Notes: generated from the letters alone by a model not told the origin. A stretch of DNA of 64,000 nucleotides from Myxococcales bacterium (GCA_004193285.1 SECP01000027.1:38476-102475); one strand, 5' to 3'; numbered from the stretch's first letter, positions 43,949-52,431 are shown. Numbers and translations are program-made.

Positions 43949-44464
43949 ATGTCAAAGGCTCAGGCTCTCGACGAACAAGCCGCCGTCAGTCACGGACGGG
44001 TACTCCTGGTCGACGATCAGCCGGAGCTTCGCCGGCTATTTCGCCGCAGCCTGAACAAGGCCGGCTACGTCGTGGTGGAGGCGTGGAACGGTCGGGTCGC
44101 GGTGGAGCTCGCTCAGCAGCTCTCGTTCGACGTGGTCATTAGTGACGTGCACATGCCAGACATGAGCGGCATCGAGCTGTTGGAGACCCTGGCCGAGCTG
44201 GATCGGGACCTTCCGGTGGTGCTCACCTCGGGTTCCCCTGGCCCCCACACCCCGCTCGAGGTCGGGGAGCACGGCGCCTTTGCGTACCTCGTGAAACCGG
44301 TACCATTCGACGTGATGCACGAGACCGCGCGACGCGCGGTGGAGCTACGGCGGATGCGCTCGGCGAGCCGAGAGGTATTCGAGCCCTACGCCTCGGTCGA
44401 GCGCCTGCGCGTCCCGCGGCCCGGAGGCTCGGACGAGGACGACGGCGAGCCGTCCTCCGCGTAG
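43949..44464 (+). CDS. Single-domain response regulator (receiver)
   Basis: 171 residues. The receiver domain (about 16-135) has D22-D23, the phosphoacceptor D66 in VVISDVHMPDMSG, the Ser/Thr of VVLTSGSPG and the Lys of AYLVKPVPFD. The C-terminal 40 residues are charged and probably disordered, with no output domain. It probably works as a phosphorelay intermediate or binds a target protein. No histidine kinase is adjacent. Its stop is two bases from the stop of the convergent cytochrome fusion gene. Confidence 0.9.
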   Translation: MSKAQALDEQAAVSHGRVLLVDDQPELRRLFRRSLNKAGYVVVEAWNGRVAVELAQQLSFDVVISDVHMPDMSGIELLETLAELDRDLPVVLTSGSPGPHTPLEVGEHGAFAYLVKPVPFDVMHETARRAVELRRMRSASREVFEPYASVERLRVPRPGGSDEDDGEPSSA

Positions 44465-44465
44465 C

Positions 44466-45878
44466 TCAGTGAAGCGCCGCGATCCATCCACGCACCGCGC
44501 CAACCGCGGCTGCGTCGACCTGCTCCGTGCCTAGCGGCGGCATCTGCTGCGAAAATCCCCGACTGGACATGAGCTCGACGAGTCGACTTGCGTCGGGTAC
44601 CCCGGGCTCGAACGCCGTCCCCACGGCGCTGCGGTACGTCGCGGTGCCTTCCACGGTGGCGAGCTCCGCGCTGCGCAGCGCAAAGTCCAGCTCGTTTCTG
44701 GGATCGAAGCAGCGGTTGGCGGCGGCGGCCGGCCTTCGCTGATTGTGGCAATGCGCGCAATTACCGTGCAAGTAGCCCAGCGCCGCCTGCGCGGTCGCGT
44801 CGCCCGGCACCTGCAACGGCGACGACGGCGCCCGAGTCAGCCGCTGCTCGGCGACCAGCGCGTCCAAGTTGACAAGACCCGGCGCGGCCGGGCCCTCCAA
44901 CTGCAGCGCGGAGAACCCGAGCACGAAGCTCTTCCTCCCGCCGTGGCACGCCCAGCATTGCCCTGCCGCCGGTACGTCGTGGGAAGTGCCCCGCGCGTCG
45001 TTCGCCCCGCCCGGGGTCGCCACCGCATCCGAGCCGTCCGGCAGCCACACGTAGGCTTGGGCAGCCCAGTCCTCGCTGCCAGGCCCCACCCGCTGCAGCA
45101 GCCGCGTTTCCACCCGCACGCCGTCCACCACGAACTCCTTCCAGAGTCGCGTGCCGACCGGAAACGACCATTCGTCCACGTCCGTGCTGTCGATGCGCGC
45201 CCCCTCCGGCAGCGCGATCCAACGTCGCTTCTGCGCGCCGTCACTCCACAGCTCGAAGCGAGGCTTGAACTCGCGCGCTTCCGCGGTTCCGTACCCGGTC
45301 TGGGAAAGCTTGCTTGGAAGAGGGTCCAGCTGGGACCGCTCCGGCGTCGCGCACACGCCGAAGCGACTGCAGCCGCCGAGCGAGAGGATGAACAGGGCGC
45401 ACGCGACGAACGCGGCCAAGCCACGCACGTGGTTCCACAGCGACCAGCGGGCCACGTAGCGCTCCCAAAAGTCCGCTGCTTGCTCCGTATTCGGCAGCAG
45501 CCGCGCCAGCGCGTCGTTGTACGGAATGTTGCCCGCGCGCGTGACGAGCACGCAGCCGAGCAAGTAGAACAAGCTACCCGCGAGCGCGAGCCGCGCGCTG
45601 GCGGTCGAGGGCGAAGCCACCGCGCGCACCGCGAGGACGACGCAGCACGCCGCGGTTCCGACGAACACGCCGAGGAACGAGCGATTGAGCACCGCCACGT
45701 TGATGCTCTGCATCGCGGAGACGCCCTGGGCCGGGGGCAAGCGGGCGAGCGCCGGCATCACGAAGCTGGAAAAGGCGAAGAACACTCCGGCGATGAGCCC
45801 CGAGCCGAGCGCGGCGGACAGGTGTAGAGCCGAAAAGATGCGCGAAATCATGAGGTGCAGCTTGCGCCGTGCGCGCAT
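44466..45878 (-). CDS. Fusion of a DUF1772-like membrane domain with a dihaem c-type cytochrome domain
   Basis: 470 residues. Residues 10-170 hold four transmembrane helices similar to DUF1772 (anthrone-oxygenase-like) proteins. Residues 175-470 resemble SO2930-type dihaem cytochromes, with CWACH (308-312) and CAHCH (374-378) as the haem-binding motifs. A GTG at codon 151 (45428) would start a perfect lipoprotein signal, V/M-RGLAAFVACALFILSLGGC, directly before the cytochrome part. If codon 1 is the only start, four helices with a basic N-terminus would put the haem domain in the cytoplasm, where c-type haem is not attached. So either the fusion is a real oddity of topology, or the cytochrome is also made from the internal start. 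Confidence 0.75.
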   Translation of the reverse strand: MRARRKLHLMISRIFSALHLSAALGSGLIAGVFFAFSSFVMPALARLPPAQGVSAMQSINVAVLNRSFLGVFVGTAACCVVLAVRAVASPSTASARLALAGSLFYLLGCVLVTRAGNIPYNDALARLLPNTEQAADFWERYVARWSLWNHVRGLAAFVACALFILSLGGCSRFGVCATPERSQLDPLPSKLSQTGYGTAEAREFKPRFELWSDGAQKRRWIALPEGARIDSTDVDEWSFPVGTRLWKEFVVDGVRVETRLLQRVGPGSEDWAAQAYVWLPDGSDAVATPGGANDARGTSHDVPAAGQCWACHGGRKSFVLGFSALQLEGPAAPGLVNLDALVAEQRLTRAPSSPLQVPGDATAQAALGYLHGNCAHCHNQRRPAAAANRCFDPRNELDFALRSAELATVEGTATYRSAVGTAFEPGVPDASRLVELMSSRGFSQQMPPLGTEQVDAAAVGAVRGWIAALH

Positions 45879-45956
45879 GCACGGCTACGCCCAGCTTCAC
45901 CCGGCTCCCTTGCAAAATTGCATGGTACCTCCCGCCGCCTACGCCGAAAACCCCGC

Positions 45957-47969
45957 TCAGGAGCGGAAGCCGATGCGCTCGTGGGTACCGTCGCAGAATG
46001 GCTTGTTCGCGCTGCCGCCGCAGCGGCACAGGCGCGCCTGGGTGAGGCGGGCGACGACGCGCCCGGTGCCGCTCGTGATTTCCAGGTTACCTCGCACTTG
46101 GTAGGGCCCGTCTTGCTGGGGTTCGACCTCGAGCGGGCCGTCCCGGACCTCGAGCATGTCGGTCTTGCCGGTCGGAGGCTCGCCGGTGGCGGCGAAGGCG
46201 ATCTCCTTGTGCGAGCCATCGCAGTACGGCTTGTTCTTGGACGCGCCGCAGCGGCATAGAGTCGCGCGGAAGCTGGTCGTGCTCCCGGCTACCGACAGCG
46301 CACCGCGCACCGCGTACGGGCCACCTTCACGCACCGTGAGGAGATTGACGGGCGGGGAGGTCTCGTCCGGCTCGCCGTCGCGTCGCTCGTACCTGATCGC
46401 GCCGGATGGGCAGGCGTGAGCGATCTCCACGAGGCGGGCGGTCTCGATGCCGTCCGGATCGATCCACGGGCCTTCGATGTTCGCGATGAAGACCTTGGGC
46501 GCGCCGGTGACGCAGAAGCGAGCGTGGATGCAGCGTTTGCCCTCGTAGACGAGGGTCAAACGCTTGCTGTCGATGTAGTCCACGCCGTCGTCGCGGCGAG
46601 GAATCGGGATGCCGCTCGGAGTGCGAGCTGGCTCACCAGCGGCGGCGGCCACCGCCGACTTCGGAGCAGGAGCAGGAGCGGGAGCGGGAGCGGGAGCCGC
46701 CGTGGATTCTGCGGCGCGCGTATTGGCGGCCGCGAAACCTCGCTTGGCGCGCTCCAGGAGAGCTTCCAGCGTGCGCTGCGCGCGCAGGGTGCGCTCGTCG
46801 CCGCTCTCGGCCAACTGGCGTGCGGCTGCGACCATCTCCCCCAGCCGCTCCTCGAAGACATAGCGCGCGCCCGGGCTAGGCGGAAACGCCCCCGCGTCTC
46901 GGAGAGCGGTGAAGGAAACGCCAGCGTGGCAGTCCGGATTGGACGGGCCCGCCGGCAACCGGACGGCGCGCTCCGCGAGCAGCGTGAGCGCATGCATGAG
47001 GCCGAGCGCGAGATCGACGGCGAGCGCCTTTTCGGGGTTTGGCCGTGGCAAGAGGTAGGAGTAGGCGAGCAGGCGCAGCATCAAGCCGTACGTGGCGTTC
47101 GCGAGGTCCACCGTCGATGCGGCGACCTCGTCCTCGATCCAAACGCGCCCCTCCGGCCGCAGCGGACGGCGCAGCACCGGGTTGTGAGCCGCCGGATACG
47201 CCGGCGCAAAGTGCGGATTTTCGGCCTTCAGCGCGGTCAGCTCCCGCTGGATCTCGCGGAACCGAGCGAAGTGCGAGGTCTCCAAGTGCTCGGCGGCGCC
47301 CTCACCTTGCTCGCGGATGGTGACGAACGCGCCGAGCGCGGTCTTCGAACAAATCACGGGCTTGGCCCCGAGCAACTGCACCTCGCTTTGCGAGAGCTGC
47401 AGCGCGGCGTCGCCGCAGAATGCGACCTTTTCACCGTGGTGGGTCGCGAAGGCTTGCAGGCAAGCGCCTAGCTGCGCGTAAAACTCGCCGACCGTCTCGT
47501 AGTCCGTGACGCTGGGGGTGAGGCGCCTGATGGACGTGCCCCGCCTGAACTGAAACTCCGGCACGAAGCCGGCGCCGTCCGGCTCCTGCGAGGCCTCCGG
47601 GCGCTCCAAGTGCACGAAGTGCTGCAGCACGTCTGGCCCGAAGGGCGCCAGCCGCACCACGATGCCGGCCGGCAACAGCCCAGGGTCCAGCGGGAAGTTG
47701 TCGCGGTTGAAGCGCGGGGAACCTCCTAGCGCGGAGGTGATGTTCCACACCGCCGTGAGGTGGCTCATCTCCTCCACCGCGATCTGTACGATGGTGCGCC
47801 GCCAGCGAGCCACCGCTTCCGCCTCCTTCGGGCTGAGCCCGTCCTCTTCGCCACCTTTCAGGCTGAAGGCGGCGTAGAGGTACGTGCACATGAGCGTGTG
47901 CTCGAGCTCCGCCGCTTCGTACAGATTGAGGAGGAGCTGTTCTCGGCTCGGAAGTTTGGGCTCGGTCAC
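45957..47969 (-). CDS. Multidomain ferritin-like, mono-cluster ferredoxin and double CDGSH iron-sulfur protein
   Basis: 670 residues from a GTG. Residues about 8-260 are a ferritin-like domain of the violacein/iminophenyl-pyruvate-dimer-synthase type (EHTLMCTYLYAAF, VEEMSHLTAVWNIT). After an Ala/Pro repeat linker (about 420-440) there is a divergent 4Fe-4S domain (about 470-530: CIHARFCVTGAPKVF and ACPSGAIRY), then two CDGSH zinc-finger-like iron-sulfur domains: CRCGASKNKPYCDGSH and CRCGGSANKPFCDGTH. The combination suggests iron-dependent oxidation or electron transfer in one soluble protein; no signal peptide. Neighbours give no pathway clue, so the substrate is unknown. Confidence 0.85.
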   Translation of the reverse strand: MTEPKLPSREQLLLNLYEAAELEHTLMCTYLYAAFSLKGGEEDGLSPKEAEAVARWRRTIVQIAVEEMSHLTAVWNITSALGGSPRFNRDNFPLDPGLLPAGIVVRLAPFGPDVLQHFVHLERPEASQEPDGAGFVPEFQFRRGTSIRRLTPSVTDYETVGEFYAQLGACLQAFATHHGEKVAFCGDAALQLSQSEVQLLGAKPVICSKTALGAFVTIREQGEGAAEHLETSHFARFREIQRELTALKAENPHFAPAYPAAHNPVLRRPLRPEGRVWIEDEVAASTVDLANATYGLMLRLLAYSYLLPRPNPEKALAVDLALGLMHALTLLAERAVRLPAGPSNPDCHAGVSFTALRDAGAFPPSPGARYVFEERLGEMVAAARQLAESGDERTLRAQRTLEALLERAKRGFAAANTRAAESTAAPAPAPAPAPAPKSAVAAAAGEPARTPSGIPIPRRDDGVDYIDSKRLTLVYEGKRCIHARFCVTGAPKVFIANIEGPWIDPDGIETARLVEIAHACPSGAIRYERRDGEPDETSPPVNLLTVREGGPYAVRGALSVAGSTTSFRATLCRCGASKNKPYCDGSHKEIAFAATGEPPTGKTDMLEVRDGPLEVEPQQDGPYQVRGNLEITSGTGRVVARLTQARLCRCGGSANKPFCDGTHERIGFRS

Positions 47970-48115
47970 GGTACCGCTGTATCAGTTGCGCCCACCTGCG
48001 CCAACCGGCTGAGCGGGTAGGTCAGCGGAAAGAGACGAGCGGCCTACTCTACGTGACGACCCTGTTGCTCTTCGGTTTCATGACCGGCAATCCTGATCGC
48101 GGCGCACTCGCTCGC

Positions 48116-49024
48116 CTAGCGGGGCCCCCAGCGCTCGAGTAGCAGGTCCCAAACCACGCGCACGCGAGGGACGTCCCGAAGCGCGCGGTGCGTGACCAAG
48201 TACAGCTCGTCTATCGGCCAATCCGCGGCCCCGGCTTGCAGGGCTTTGCCCAGCTTCACGGGGACGAGGCCAAAGTGCTTCACGCTCGGCTCCGGCACGA
48301 GCGCGACGCCCACGCCCGCGCGCGCCGCCGCGAGGTGCAGCCGCATGCTGTCCGAACGGACTACCGGCTCGACCCCACGCACGTGCTTGGCGAACCAGCG
48401 CGCTATGTGCATGCCGGCGAGCGCCTCCCCAGGGCCAATCCACGGCGCGGCGGCAAAATCCCGCAGCGTGCCCAGCTTGCGCGCTAGGGTCGGCGAGGCG
48501 ACCAGTACCCAGCGCGCGCTCGTCAGACGCGTCATCACCAGGTCACCGCTTTGTGGTCGCACCGTGCGCAGCGCCAAGTCCGCCTCGCGACGAGTCAGAT
48601 CCAGCACGGACTCGCCCGGCATCAAAGAGACGCGCAGCCCGGGGTGGGTTCGCAGCAGCTCCTCCAGCAGCGGCACCAACACCACCTCCGCTACGTCTGG
48701 CGGACACGTGACGCGCACCAGTCCGGTCGCGTCGCGCTCCAGCGAGTCTACCTGATTGGCGAAGCGGGCGACGCCTTGCTCTATCTCTTCCGCCACCGGT
48801 AAGAGCTGCTCGGCGGCCTCGGTAGGCGAGATTCCGTCTCGGCTTCGCTCGAACAACGTCGCCGACAGCGCTTCCTCGAGCGCGGCGAGCCGCCGCGACA
48901 CCGTCGACGCGTCCACCCCGAGGCTGCGCCCTGCTTGCCCCACGGTGCGGCTACGGCACAAGGACAGAAAGAGTCGCACGTCGTCCCACTGAAGCTTCTG
49001 GAGCCGATCCGCCTTGCGTTGCAT
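48116..49024 (-). CDS. LysR-family transcriptional regulator
   Basis: 302 residues from the ATG at 49024; a longer in-frame opening runs across the divergent SDR gene and is rejected. The N-terminal winged HTH is clear (WDDVRLFLSLCRSRTVGQAG, SLGVDASTVSRRLAALEEAL, LFERSRDGISPTEAAE). The effector-binding domain (about 90-300) has the typical two alpha/beta lobes. The gene is divergent from an SDR-GST pair, with 97 bases between starts, so it most likely regulates them. No inducer can be predicted. Confidence 0.92.
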   Translation of the reverse strand: MQRKADRLQKLQWDDVRLFLSLCRSRTVGQAGRSLGVDASTVSRRLAALEEALSATLFERSRDGISPTEAAEQLLPVAEEIEQGVARFANQVDSLERDATGLVRVTCPPDVAEVVLVPLLEELLRTHPGLRVSLMPGESVLDLTRREADLALRTVRPQSGDLVMTRLTSARWVLVASPTLARKLGTLRDFAAAPWIGPGEALAGMHIARWFAKHVRGVEPVVRSDSMRLHLAAARAGVGVALVPEPSVKHFGLVPVKLGKALQAGAADWPIDELYLVTHRALRDVPRVRVVWDLLLERWGPR

Positions 49025-49121
49025 GCACGCACCACTATGCACCCAATTCCCGGGGCCGCGTGCGCGTGCAAGCAACGCCTGACGCGACCAAACCCCGGCA
49101 AAAAGTGCTATCCGGTCGAGC

Positions 49122-49994
49122 ATGACTAGCCCCGTTTCGCTCCCGCCCGCTTTTGCCCCCGGTAACGTGGCCGTGATCACCGGCGCGGCCAGCGGGATCG
49201 GTTTGGCCGCCGCCAAGCGCTTCGTGCAATTGGGAATGCACGTGGTGCTGGCGGATCTGCCCGGCCCAGCCCTGACCGGCGCCGCCGAGCAGGTGGCAGG
49301 ACTGGGAGGCGAGGACCGCGTCCTGGCGATGCCGACGGACGTGAGCCGCGCCGCGGACCTGCTCCTGCTGCGCGAGGCGACTACGGAGCGCTTCGGGGCG
49401 GTGTCGGTGTTGATGAACAACGCTGGGGTCGGTAACAACCCGGGACTACCGTGGGAAAATGGGGCCGCCTGGAAGGCGCTGGTGGACGTGAACCTGTGGG
49501 GGGTCGTGCACGGCGTGGAGGCGTTCGTGCCAGCGCTCCTAGCCGGTGACAAGCCGGGGCTGGTCATCAACACCGGGTCGAAGCAGGGCATCACGAGCCC
49601 GCCGGGCAACGCCGCTTACAACATGTCCAAGGCCGCGCTGCGTAACTTCACCGAGTCCTTGGCGCACGCGCTGCGGACCGCGGCTCCCGGGCGAGTCTCT
49701 GCGCACTTGCTGATCCCCGGCTTTACGTACACGGGCATGACCGGCGTCGCGGAAAAGCCAGCCGCCGCCTGGACCGCCGAACAGGTCGTCGAATTCATGC
49801 TCGCGAGCCTTTCGCGCGGGGATTTTTACATCTTGTGCCCAGACGGGGCGGTGGACCGAAAGACCGACGAGCTCCGCATGCAATGGTCCATCGACGACCT
49901 GATCAAGAACAGGCCTGCCCTCTCGCGCTGGCACCCGGACTACGAGGCGGACTTTGCCGAGTACATGGCGCGGAGCAAGGAGCACCCGCGATGA
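49122..49994 (+). CDS. Short-chain dehydrogenase/reductase (classical SDR)
   Basis: 290 residues. The Rossmann motif is TGAASGIG, NNAG is present, and the catalytic Tyr/Lys pair is in YNMSK, with Ser in INTGSKQG. These make it an NAD(P)H-dependent oxidoreductase. The ~40-residue C-terminal extension is unusual for the class but not diagnostic. It is divergent from a LysR gene and overlaps a glutathione transferase gene by four bases (ATGA), suggesting a detoxification operon. Confidence 0.92.
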   Translation: MTSPVSLPPAFAPGNVAVITGAASGIGLAAAKRFVQLGMHVVLADLPGPALTGAAEQVAGLGGEDRVLAMPTDVSRAADLLLLREATTERFGAVSVLMNNAGVGNNPGLPWENGAAWKALVDVNLWGVVHGVEAFVPALLAGDKPGLVINTGSKQGITSPPGNAAYNMSKAALRNFTESLAHALRTAAPGRVSAHLLIPGFTYTGMTGVAEKPAAAWTAEQVVEFMLASLSRGDFYILCPDGAVDRKTDELRMQWSIDDLIKNRPALSRWHPDYEADFAEYMARSKEHPR

Positions 49995-50632
49995 TTCTCT
50001 ATCATTTCACGACTTCGCCTTTCGCGCGGCGCGTGCGGCTCGCGCTCAAGCACAAAAAGCTGCCCGCCGAGCTACGCGACGCGCGAGCGGTGCCCGAGCA
50101 CCGGGCCGAGGTCAACCGACTGAATCCGCTCCACACCGTGCCCGTCCTGGTCGACGGGGAGGTAGTGGTTTGCGACTCGACGGCGATCCTCCACTACCTC
50201 GAGCGCAAGTATCCGGATCCTCCGCTGTGGCCGGGCGGCATCGCGGGCGCGGAGGCCTTCCAGCTCATGGCGCTGTGCGATGCGGTCTCCAACATCTTGA
50301 GCGATTGCGGGATGCGCTACCACGCCCTCAGCACCGACCCGAGCTTCGGCCAGGTCAAAGACATGCTGGTCGGTCGAGCTCAGCGCGCGCTCGATGCGCT
50401 TTCGGCGCGCGTCTCCGCCCGCGGCACCGGTCGAGCACTGTGCGGTACGAGCTGGAGCGCGGCTGACATCGCGGTCTATTGCTTGGTCACGTGGCTGGAG
50501 GGGCTGCCCGAGCGCGCGGTGAGCTTCCCTCCCGCGGCGCAGGTGGTGTCGCTCGGGTGGAGCTTGCCCGCGGCCCTGTCCAGCTGGGCGGACCAGCACC
50601 GCTCCCGGTCGGACGTGCTTGCACTGGATTGA
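49991..50632 (+). CDS. Glutathione S-transferase family protein
   Basis: 213 residues; the ATGA overlap fixes the start. The thioredoxin-like N-terminal domain has YHFTTSPFARRVRLALKHKK, then NPLHTVPVLVDGEVVVCDSTAILHYLE with the cis-Pro and the ES/DS glutathione-binding pair. The all-helical C-terminal domain follows. It likely conjugates or reduces electrophiles, in keeping with the SDR partner. The promoter of the next unit (50687) lies after its stop. Confidence 0.9.
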   Translation: MILYHFTTSPFARRVRLALKHKKLPAELRDARAVPEHRAEVNRLNPLHTVPVLVDGEVVVCDSTAILHYLERKYPDPPLWPGGIAGAEAFQLMALCDAVSNILSDCGMRYHALSTDPSFGQVKDMLVGRAQRALDALSARVSARGTGRALCGTSWSAADIAVYCLVTWLEGLPERAVSFPPAAQVVSLGWSLPAALSSWADQHRSRSDVLALD

Positions 50633-50686
50633 AACCTGAGCGAATGCGAGCACTTGCAGGAAAGTGTCCGAAATCGAATCGTTGCC

Positions 50687-50714
50687 TGTCGAGAATGGCG
50701 GGGCGGCTCCGACG
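50687..50714 (+). promoter_or_regulatory. ECF42-type promoter D (upstream of DGPF-ECF42 operon)
   Basis: TGTCGA at 50687-50692, a 17-base spacer, then CGACG at 50710-50714, 70 bases before the DGPF ATG. The -10 part exactly matches CG(A/T)C. The transcript would start near 50721, which is where the AAAGCGC tandem repeat begins. Confidence 0.75.
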
Positions 50715-50722
50715 TCTCGTTC

Positions 50723-50750
50723 AAAGCGCAAAGCGCAAAGCGCAAAGCGC
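50723..50750 (+). repeat. Four perfect AAAGCGC heptamer repeats in the DGPF-ECF42 5' leader
   Basis: Four exact tandem copies of AAAGCGC begin about nine bases after the predicted -10 element, near the expected transcript start, and end 33 bases before the DGPF ATG. Short perfect tandem repeats are prone to slippage, so the leader length could vary between strains. Confidence 0.85.
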
Positions 50751-50783
50751 CGAAGCAAGGCGCTCAGCGAAAGAAGGTCCGAA

Positions 50784-51185
50784 ATGAAGTTCATGTTGAT
50801 GATGAATGCGCCCCGCGGTGATGGCGACTACGGCGTGAAGCACTGGACGATGGATGAGCTCAAGGCCCACGTGGGCTTCATGAAGCAGCTCAACATCGAC
50901 CTCAAGAAGGACGGCGTGCTCGTGACGGCGGAGGGCCTGGCGCCGCCAGGGCAGGCTCGCCTGGTGCGCGCATCCGCCAAGGATGGCTCGCCCGAGGTGA
51001 CGGACGGCCCCTTCGCGGAAGCCAAGGAGTTCCTGGCCGGCTACTGGATCGTGGACGTGGAGACGCCCGAGCAAGCCTATGCGATCGCCGCGCGCGCCTC
51101 CGGAGCGCCGGGTCCCGGCGGTAAGCCTATCCGCATCGCGGTGGAGGTGCGCGAGGTCATGAGCGCGCCGCCGGTGGAGCCATAA
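50784..51185 (+). CDS. DGPF-family (YCII-related) protein
   Basis: 133 residues from the ATG at 50784, with AAGAAGGT upstream; earlier in-frame codons run through the tandem repeat and are rejected. The signature VTDGPFAEAKEFLAGYW lies near residues 73-89. It is followed one base later by the TTG start of the second ECF42 sigma gene, so the two are one transcript from promoter D. The arrangement mirrors the first locus at 4.7-6.3 kb. Confidence 0.88.
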   Translation: MKFMLMMNAPRGDGDYGVKHWTMDELKAHVGFMKQLNIDLKKDGVLVTAEGLAPPGQARLVRASAKDGSPEVTDGPFAEAKEFLAGYWIVDVETPEQAYAIAARASGAPGPGGKPIRIAVEVREVMSAPPVEP

Positions 51186-51186
51186 G

Positions 51187-52431
51187 TTGAGTCGCGCCGG
51201 TGAGCACCTGCTGCGGGAGCTGGCGCCGCAGGTGCTCGGCGCAGTGGTGCGGCGCTACCGCGATTTCGAGGCGGCGGAGGACGCGGTGCAGGAAGCGCTG
51301 CTCGTTGCCTCGCTGACTTGGCCTCGCGACGGCGTACCCGACAATCCCCGCGCCTGGTTGATTCAGGTTGCGGCTCGTCGCATCACGGACCAACTCCGCT
51401 CGGAGGCTGCGCGGCGGCGCCGGGAGACGGTCCTCGCGGTCACGCTCGAAGACGATTTCGCTCCTTCTCCGGACTCGGAGCACGAGGCGGAGAAAGAAGA
51501 CACGCTGCTGCTGCTATTCATGTGCTGCCACCCTGCGCTCACGCGCACCTCCGCGATCGCGCTCACGCTGCGCGCGGTGGCAGGCCTGAGCACGGCCGAG
51601 ATCGCGCACGCCTTCTTGGTGCCAGAGGCGACGATGGCTCAGCGTATCAGCCGCGCCAAGCAGCTGATCAAGAAGAGCGGCGTCGTTTTCCAGATGCCGA
51701 CGGAGAGTGAGCGCGACGAACGGCTGAGCGCGGTGCTCCACGTCCTCTACCTCATCTTCAACGAGGGCTACTCGAGCAGCAGCGGTAGTAGCCTTTCGCG
51801 CGTGGACCTTTCGAGCGAGGCCATCCGCTTGTCGCGGGGCGTGCGGCAGCTCTTGCCCGGCGACCCCGAGGTGACCGGCTTGCTCTCCCTCATGCTGCTG
51901 ACGGACGCGCGCCGCCGAGCCCGCACCGGACCGGACGGGGAGCTCGTTCCGCTCGACGAGCAAGACCGCGCCCTGTGGGATCGCGAATCGATCGCGGAAG
52001 GCGTGGAGCTGGTGAGCGGCGCGCTCACGCAGGGAGCGATCGGCGCCTACCAACTACAAGCCGCAATCGCCGCTTGTCACGATGAAGCCGAGAGCACTGA
52101 CGCTACGGATTGGCCTCAGATTCTCGCCCTTTACGGGCTACTGGAGCGCGTCTCGGGCGACAACCCGATGCTCACGCTCAACAAGGCGGTGGCGCTCGCG
52201 ATGGTTCAGGGTCCTCAGGCGGCGCTGCGCTTGCTCGAGCCCCTCAGCCTCGACCAGCGCGTGGCCTCGCACCACCGGCTATTCGCGGTGCGCGGCCACC
52301 TCTACGAGCGCTCGGGCGAGCATGCGCTGGCCGTGCACCACTACCAGGCGGCGGCGGCCCGCACCTCCAGCACGCCGGAGCGCAACTACCTGCTGATGAA
52401 GGCCGCCCGCTTGCGCGACCAGCTGAGCTGA
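51187..52431 (+). CDS. Second ECF42-type RNA polymerase sigma factor with TPR-like extension
   Basis: 414 residues starting at a TTG one base after the DGPF stop, with GGTGGAG upstream. Region 2 includes FEAAEDAVQEALLVASLTWP and NPRAWLIQVAARRITDQLR; region 4 includes IALTLRAVAGLSTAEIAHAF and EATMAQRISRAKQLIKK. The C-terminal half begins ERLSAVLHVLYLIFNEGYSS-like and ends in TPR-like helices, as in the first copy. The pair of sigma factors is clearly paralogous but diverged, with different linkers between the sigma and TPR halves. No anti-sigma gene is adjacent, as expected for ECF42. Confidence 0.88.
   Translation: MSRAGEHLLRELAPQVLGAVVRRYRDFEAAEDAVQEALLVASLTWPRDGVPDNPRAWLIQVAARRITDQLRSEAARRRRETVLAVTLEDDFAPSPDSEHEAEKEDTLLLLFMCCHPALTRTSAIALTLRAVAGLSTAEIAHAFLVPEATMAQRISRAKQLIKKSGVVFQMPTESERDERLSAVLHVLYLIFNEGYSSSSGSSLSRVDLSSEAIRLSRGVRQLLPGDPEVTGLLSLMLLTDARRRARTGPDGELVPLDEQDRALWDRESIAEGVELVSGALTQGAIGAYQLQAAIAACHDEAESTDATDWPQILALYGLLERVSGDNPMLTLNKAVALAMVQGPQAALRLLEPLSLDQRVASHHRLFAVRGHLYERSGEHALAVHHYQAAAARTSSTPERNYLLMKAARLRDQLS

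Noticed and set aside
46660..46700. GAGCGG/GAGCAG microsatellite as a mobile or regulatory repeat
   Set aside because: It encodes the Ala/Pro linker of the ferritin-like/CDGSH protein, which explains the repeat.
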